A stretch of DNA of 64,000 nucleotides. Origin: Tribonema minus. Its lineage: Eukaryota > Sar > Xanthophyceae > Tribonematales > Tribonemataceae. The notes below the pieces were generated by a model. That model searched no databases and had not been told where the DNA came from. It was given only the letters and a program-made list of their open reading frames with translations. Of the stretch, positions 62,201-64,000 are shown piece by piece (the first letter of the stretch is position 1; the number at the start of each line of letters is the position of its first letter). The DNA lies in NCBI GenBank assembly GCA_017506865.1, contig JAFCMP010000525.1, forward strand, positions 1,488,001 to 1,552,000, read 5' to 3'. Made by a program: the position numbers and the translations under genes.

Positions 62201-64000
62201 ATGCTCGCATAATTTCAATTTGGGTATTTTAGAGAAGTGCAGTTGAACTTTAATTGAAGTTGACGCACCTGGTACATGGTGTCCACAACGGCAAGATCGG
62301 CGAGGCAGAAGTACAGCGCATAGTTAAGGTAATTTATAGAAGCGCAATTGAACTTCAGTTGAGGTTGACGCACCTGGTACATGGTGTCCACGACGGCGAG
62401 GTCGGCGAGGCAGAAGTACAGGAGGCTCGCGCGCTTGGCGACGGGGCGGTAGTCCTCGCTGCGCTGCAGTATCTCCGCCTCCGTCGCGACCGCTTCCGCC
62501 ATCTTGGCCTTGATCTCTTCGGATTTCACCTGCAGGGGTGATGTGGGCAACACGGGCGTGGCGTTTGGTGAGGCGTACAACCGGCTAATTGGCACTGCGG
62601 AGCGCTGGTCTCCGCGGGCAGTGTTGATGGGTGCCGGTAGTGCGGTTTTGGTTTTTGTTCGGGCATGTTGTTGGCTGACCTGCCACTGCTAGTCAATCGC
62701 GAACCACGCTGTTGCTGGCTGTGCAACCAACCAGGGCATTCGGCACTAACTTTGCACAGCGCATGTAGTGCTCGGAAAAGGCGTGGCGCTGGGGAGGGTC
62801 ACTACGGAGCACTGCCGCTGCAGGCGACACTGGTATGACGTGATTATTGGGGCAGGTTGCTACCTCAACTGCCACTGCTGAGTCAGAGGGACCTTGCTGC
62901 TGGCTCTGCAACGAGTCACACAATGGGCGCCCGGTGCTCACGATGCACAGTACAGTCAGCAGGACACGCGTGCTTTGCAGAGGCGCGACTGTCACAACTC
63001 CACAACAGCCACGCATGCTGCCTGCGGCAACATATGACCACCTGCCCGTTTGCTCCATCAGCTACTTCCGCCCCCTCTTCTCGTGGACCAGAGACTGCGG
63101 CGGCGGCGCGTGCGAGGAATATGGAGTATAATGCGCACTTTCTGCAGAGAGACTTGAGGGAAGCAGCAGCGTAGCGCCACCGCTCGTGAACCCTTAAGCG
63201 ACACGAGGCACGAAGCTGAGGCAGAGCTCCAGAGGGCCCGTCATGAGGCACGCAGTCGTGGCAGCGCCCTCGACGGCTGGTATGTACTGACGCGCACCCA
63301 CCTTGGCCTCGGCGAGCGTCTCCATGAGCGTCGTGTTGTCGAGGATGCTACTTTGTCAAGCACTTCAGTCCAGTTGTACACACGGACGTCGCACGCATAC
63401 ATGACGTGCATCCCATGGCCTCCGGAGTGCCCCAGAGATCGGGGTAGCTTCAAAGTAGGTTTCGCGCACGCACCTTGGCCTCGGCGAGCGTCTCGATGAG
63501 CGCCGTGTTGTCGAGGATGTTGCCCTCGCTCTCGCTCAGCAGCCTCAAGATCTGGCTCTCAATGTCGAAGAGCTGCGCGTCCATCGCAGCACCGCTCAGC
63601 GCGAGCGCCTCCTTGGCGGACGCGAGGTCCGGCAGCTCCTCGCCGAGAACGGTCCCCAGGAGCTGGTCCTCGAGGCCACCCACCGTGATGGTGAAGTTGA
63701 GCAGGCTGACCTGCAAGGGGGGGGGGGGGGGCGTGACTGTCTGAGTCGGTCACATGTGCATTTTGCAGAATTGTGCACCAGTCGAGCAGCTGGTCCTCGA
63801 GGGCGCCGACGTTGATGGTGAAGCTGAGCAGGCTGACCTGAAGGGGGTGGGTGACACACACAGGCGCACGCGCAGAGGACCGGAGGGGGATATTGGCTGT
63901 ACGTGCCATTGAGCGCCTGCGACCGTGGCGTGCATGGTATTTCCAGAGCTCGTCTGGTGATATAGCTCTAACTGACCTTGACCTGCACCTCCGTCGCGGC
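49452..64000 (-). CDS. DNAH1: Axonemal dynein heavy chain, DNAH1-like inner-arm type (last 18 exons, 978 aa)
   Basis: This is the C-terminal part of a motor that drives flagellar beating. Exons: 63977-64000 (partial), 63474-63710, 62374-62529, 61344-61432, 60528-60624, 59969-60128, 59300-59455, 58613-58767, 57666-57880, 56754-56912, 55519-55759, 54915-55028, 54195-54365, 52735-52934, 51602-51722, 50844-50996, 49861-50220, 49452-49580, in phase throughout. It starts at AAA5 ([52 protein letters not shown]), continues with [12 protein letters not shown] and AAA6 ([71 protein letters not shown]), then the C-terminal domain ([63 protein letters not shown]). [18 protein letters not shown] and [14 protein letters not shown] favour DNAH1, a single-headed inner-arm chain. 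The last exon carries an extra segment of about 18 residues before [13 protein letters not shown]. The exon at 51602-51722 ends with a GC donor. Confidence 0.93.
50655..50880 (-). repeat. Junction array: 3' edge of dynein exon at 50844-50996
   Basis: The exon end (WISGFFFPQ, 50844-50880) is echoed once downstream at about 50670-50695 (core GAAGAAGCCGCTGA-CCAGA on the plus strand), about 170 bp away. Confidence 0.6.
52880..53655 (-). repeat. Junction array: 5' edge of dynein exon at 52735-52934, four extra copies
   Basis: The acceptor and first codons (CAG then [15 protein letters not shown]) recur at about 53090-53130, 53260-53300, 53435-53475 and 53610-53645, about every 175 bp. The intron part of the unit is repeated too (TGCATGGACGT-GGGTA, CACCAGCAAATTTATTCGC, TGAAGCGCCGCC). 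Copies read [27 protein letters not shown] and [13 protein letters not shown]. Confidence 0.95.
54330..54585 (-). repeat. Junction array: 5' edge of dynein exon at 54195-54365
   Basis: The exon start (ADYAFSRS) and its G/C-run acceptor recur once upstream at about 54548-54598 (CTGCGGCTGAAGGC-TAGTCG, then the G run). Confidence 0.85.
54640..54960 (-). repeat. Junction array: 3' edge of dynein exon at 54915-55028
   Basis: The exon end ([16 protein letters not shown] and donor) recurs at about 54828-54870 (partial, no donor) and 54645-54705 (reads [21 protein letters not shown], with CTCACCTCGAG donor kept). Confidence 0.75.
55700..56330 (-). repeat. Junction array: 5' edge of dynein exon at 55519-55759
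   Basis: The exon start ([16 protein letters not shown]) recurs upstream at about 55870-55935, 56035-56085 and 56285-56330. The first copy keeps acceptor and frame; the last has lost the acceptor. Confidence 0.9.
56395..56790 (-). repeat. Junction array: 3' edge of dynein exon at 56754-56912
   Basis: The donor region (GTCTGAGTACCTGA-TCCCTTGGG and CTCCTTGGT on the plus strand) at 56740-56780 is repeated near 56550-56590. Flanking intron sequence (GCCATGCCGTT-AACTTC, GCGCGTGCGCTGTCTGCAAG) repeats with it, unit about 190 bp. Telomere-like words lie in both units. Confidence 0.88.
57207..57715 (-). repeat. Junction array: 3' edge of dynein exon at 57666-57880
   Basis: The exon end [13 protein letters not shown] and donor (57666-57710) recurs at about 57450-57495, 57325-57375 and 57207-57255. 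Copies read [25 protein letters not shown] and [13 protein letters not shown]; one has lost its GT. Confidence 0.93.
58380..58690 (-). repeat. Junction array: 3' edge of dynein exon at 58613-58767
   Basis: The exon end ([20 protein letters not shown] and GTGAGTC donor) recurs at about 58500-58567 (nearly identical) and 58383-58450 (diverged), unit about 112-118 bp. AACTTCAACTGTGACTCACC precedes each donor on the plus strand. Confidence 0.95.
61400..61715 (-). repeat. Junction array: 5' edge of dynein exon at 61344-61432
   Basis: GCTGCCTGAACCA-GCGAGTACTG at about 61688-61712 copies the start of the exon (61409-61435). Weaker GGCGATG-GGTGGCGCAGCAGACAGT units lie between them (61440-61760). Confidence 0.75.
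62140..62430 (-). repeat. Junction array: 3' edge of dynein exon at 62374-62529
   Basis: The exon end ([15 protein letters not shown] and GTGCGTC donor) is repeated at about 62265-62320 and 62145-62195 with very few changes, unit about 106-121 bp. Each donor is followed by the same AACTTCAA-type word. Confidence 0.95.
63290..63845 (-). repeat. Junction arrays on both sides of dynein exon at 63474-63710
   Basis: Upstream, the exon start ([18 protein letters not shown]) is copied at about 63775-63840 as [18 protein letters not shown] with its acceptor. Downstream, the exon end (LIETLAEAK and donor) is copied at about 63295-63350 as LMETLAEAK. Confidence 0.92.

Overview
This is nuclear DNA from a GC-rich, intron-dense eukaryote, most likely a flagellated alga with a secondary (red-lineage) plastid. 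Support for that: nearly every conserved protein is split into exons of about 50-400 nt by introns of 0.1-1.8 kb; one gene encodes an axonemal dynein heavy chain; another starts with a signal peptide followed by an AFAP plastid-import motif; and an armadillo protein carries the NDANNAKLGEAGAC type of repeat that I associate with haptophyte and pelagophyte genomes. A haptophyte is my best guess, with low certainty. There are no prokaryotic operons, rRNA, tRNA or CRISPR arrays.

Layout: (1) 210-12518 minus, 12 exons of symplekin, the scaffold of mRNA 3'-end processing; its C-terminus lies beyond the left edge. (2) 12808-18380 plus, a nine-exon plastid-targeted protein with a Lys/Ala/Pro-rich tail, divergent from symplekin. 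(3) about 19500-19805 plus, a possible retroelement remnant. (4) 19982-21598 minus, an intronless armadillo-repeat protein, followed by a small ORF at 21804-22106 minus. (5) 23186-28692 plus, a DUF819-family membrane protein. (6) 30636-35729 plus, a five-exon nucleotide-sugar transporter. (7) 38832-47179 minus, a seven-exon CCCH zinc-finger protein with a very long polyglutamine region. (8) 47400-48017 minus, an unassigned ORF. (9) 49452-64000 minus, 18 exons encoding the last 978 residues of a DNAH1-like inner-arm dynein heavy chain. All exon junctions were read by eye; reading phase is continuous across every junction of symplekin, the transporter, the zinc-finger gene and the dynein, with one problem junction each in the plastid and DUF819 genes.

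The most striking feature is not a gene. At about 25 exon edges, the terminal 30-100 nt of the exon, its splice site and some adjoining intron are repeated one to four times in tandem (unit about 100-210 bp) inside the neighbouring intron, in the same orientation and usually with the GT or AG kept. Four genes with unrelated functions share this, and one array lies beyond a stop codon. It looks like intron growth by tandem duplication anchored on splice junctions. Other oddities are GC-AG introns, C-homopolymer tracts in front of acceptors, scattered telomere-like CCCTAA words and a recurrent TTGAAGT/ACTTCAA word in introns.

The genes do not form one pathway. RNA processing (symplekin, zinc-finger protein), membrane transport (DUF819, sugar transporter), plastid and flagellar functions are simply neighbours.
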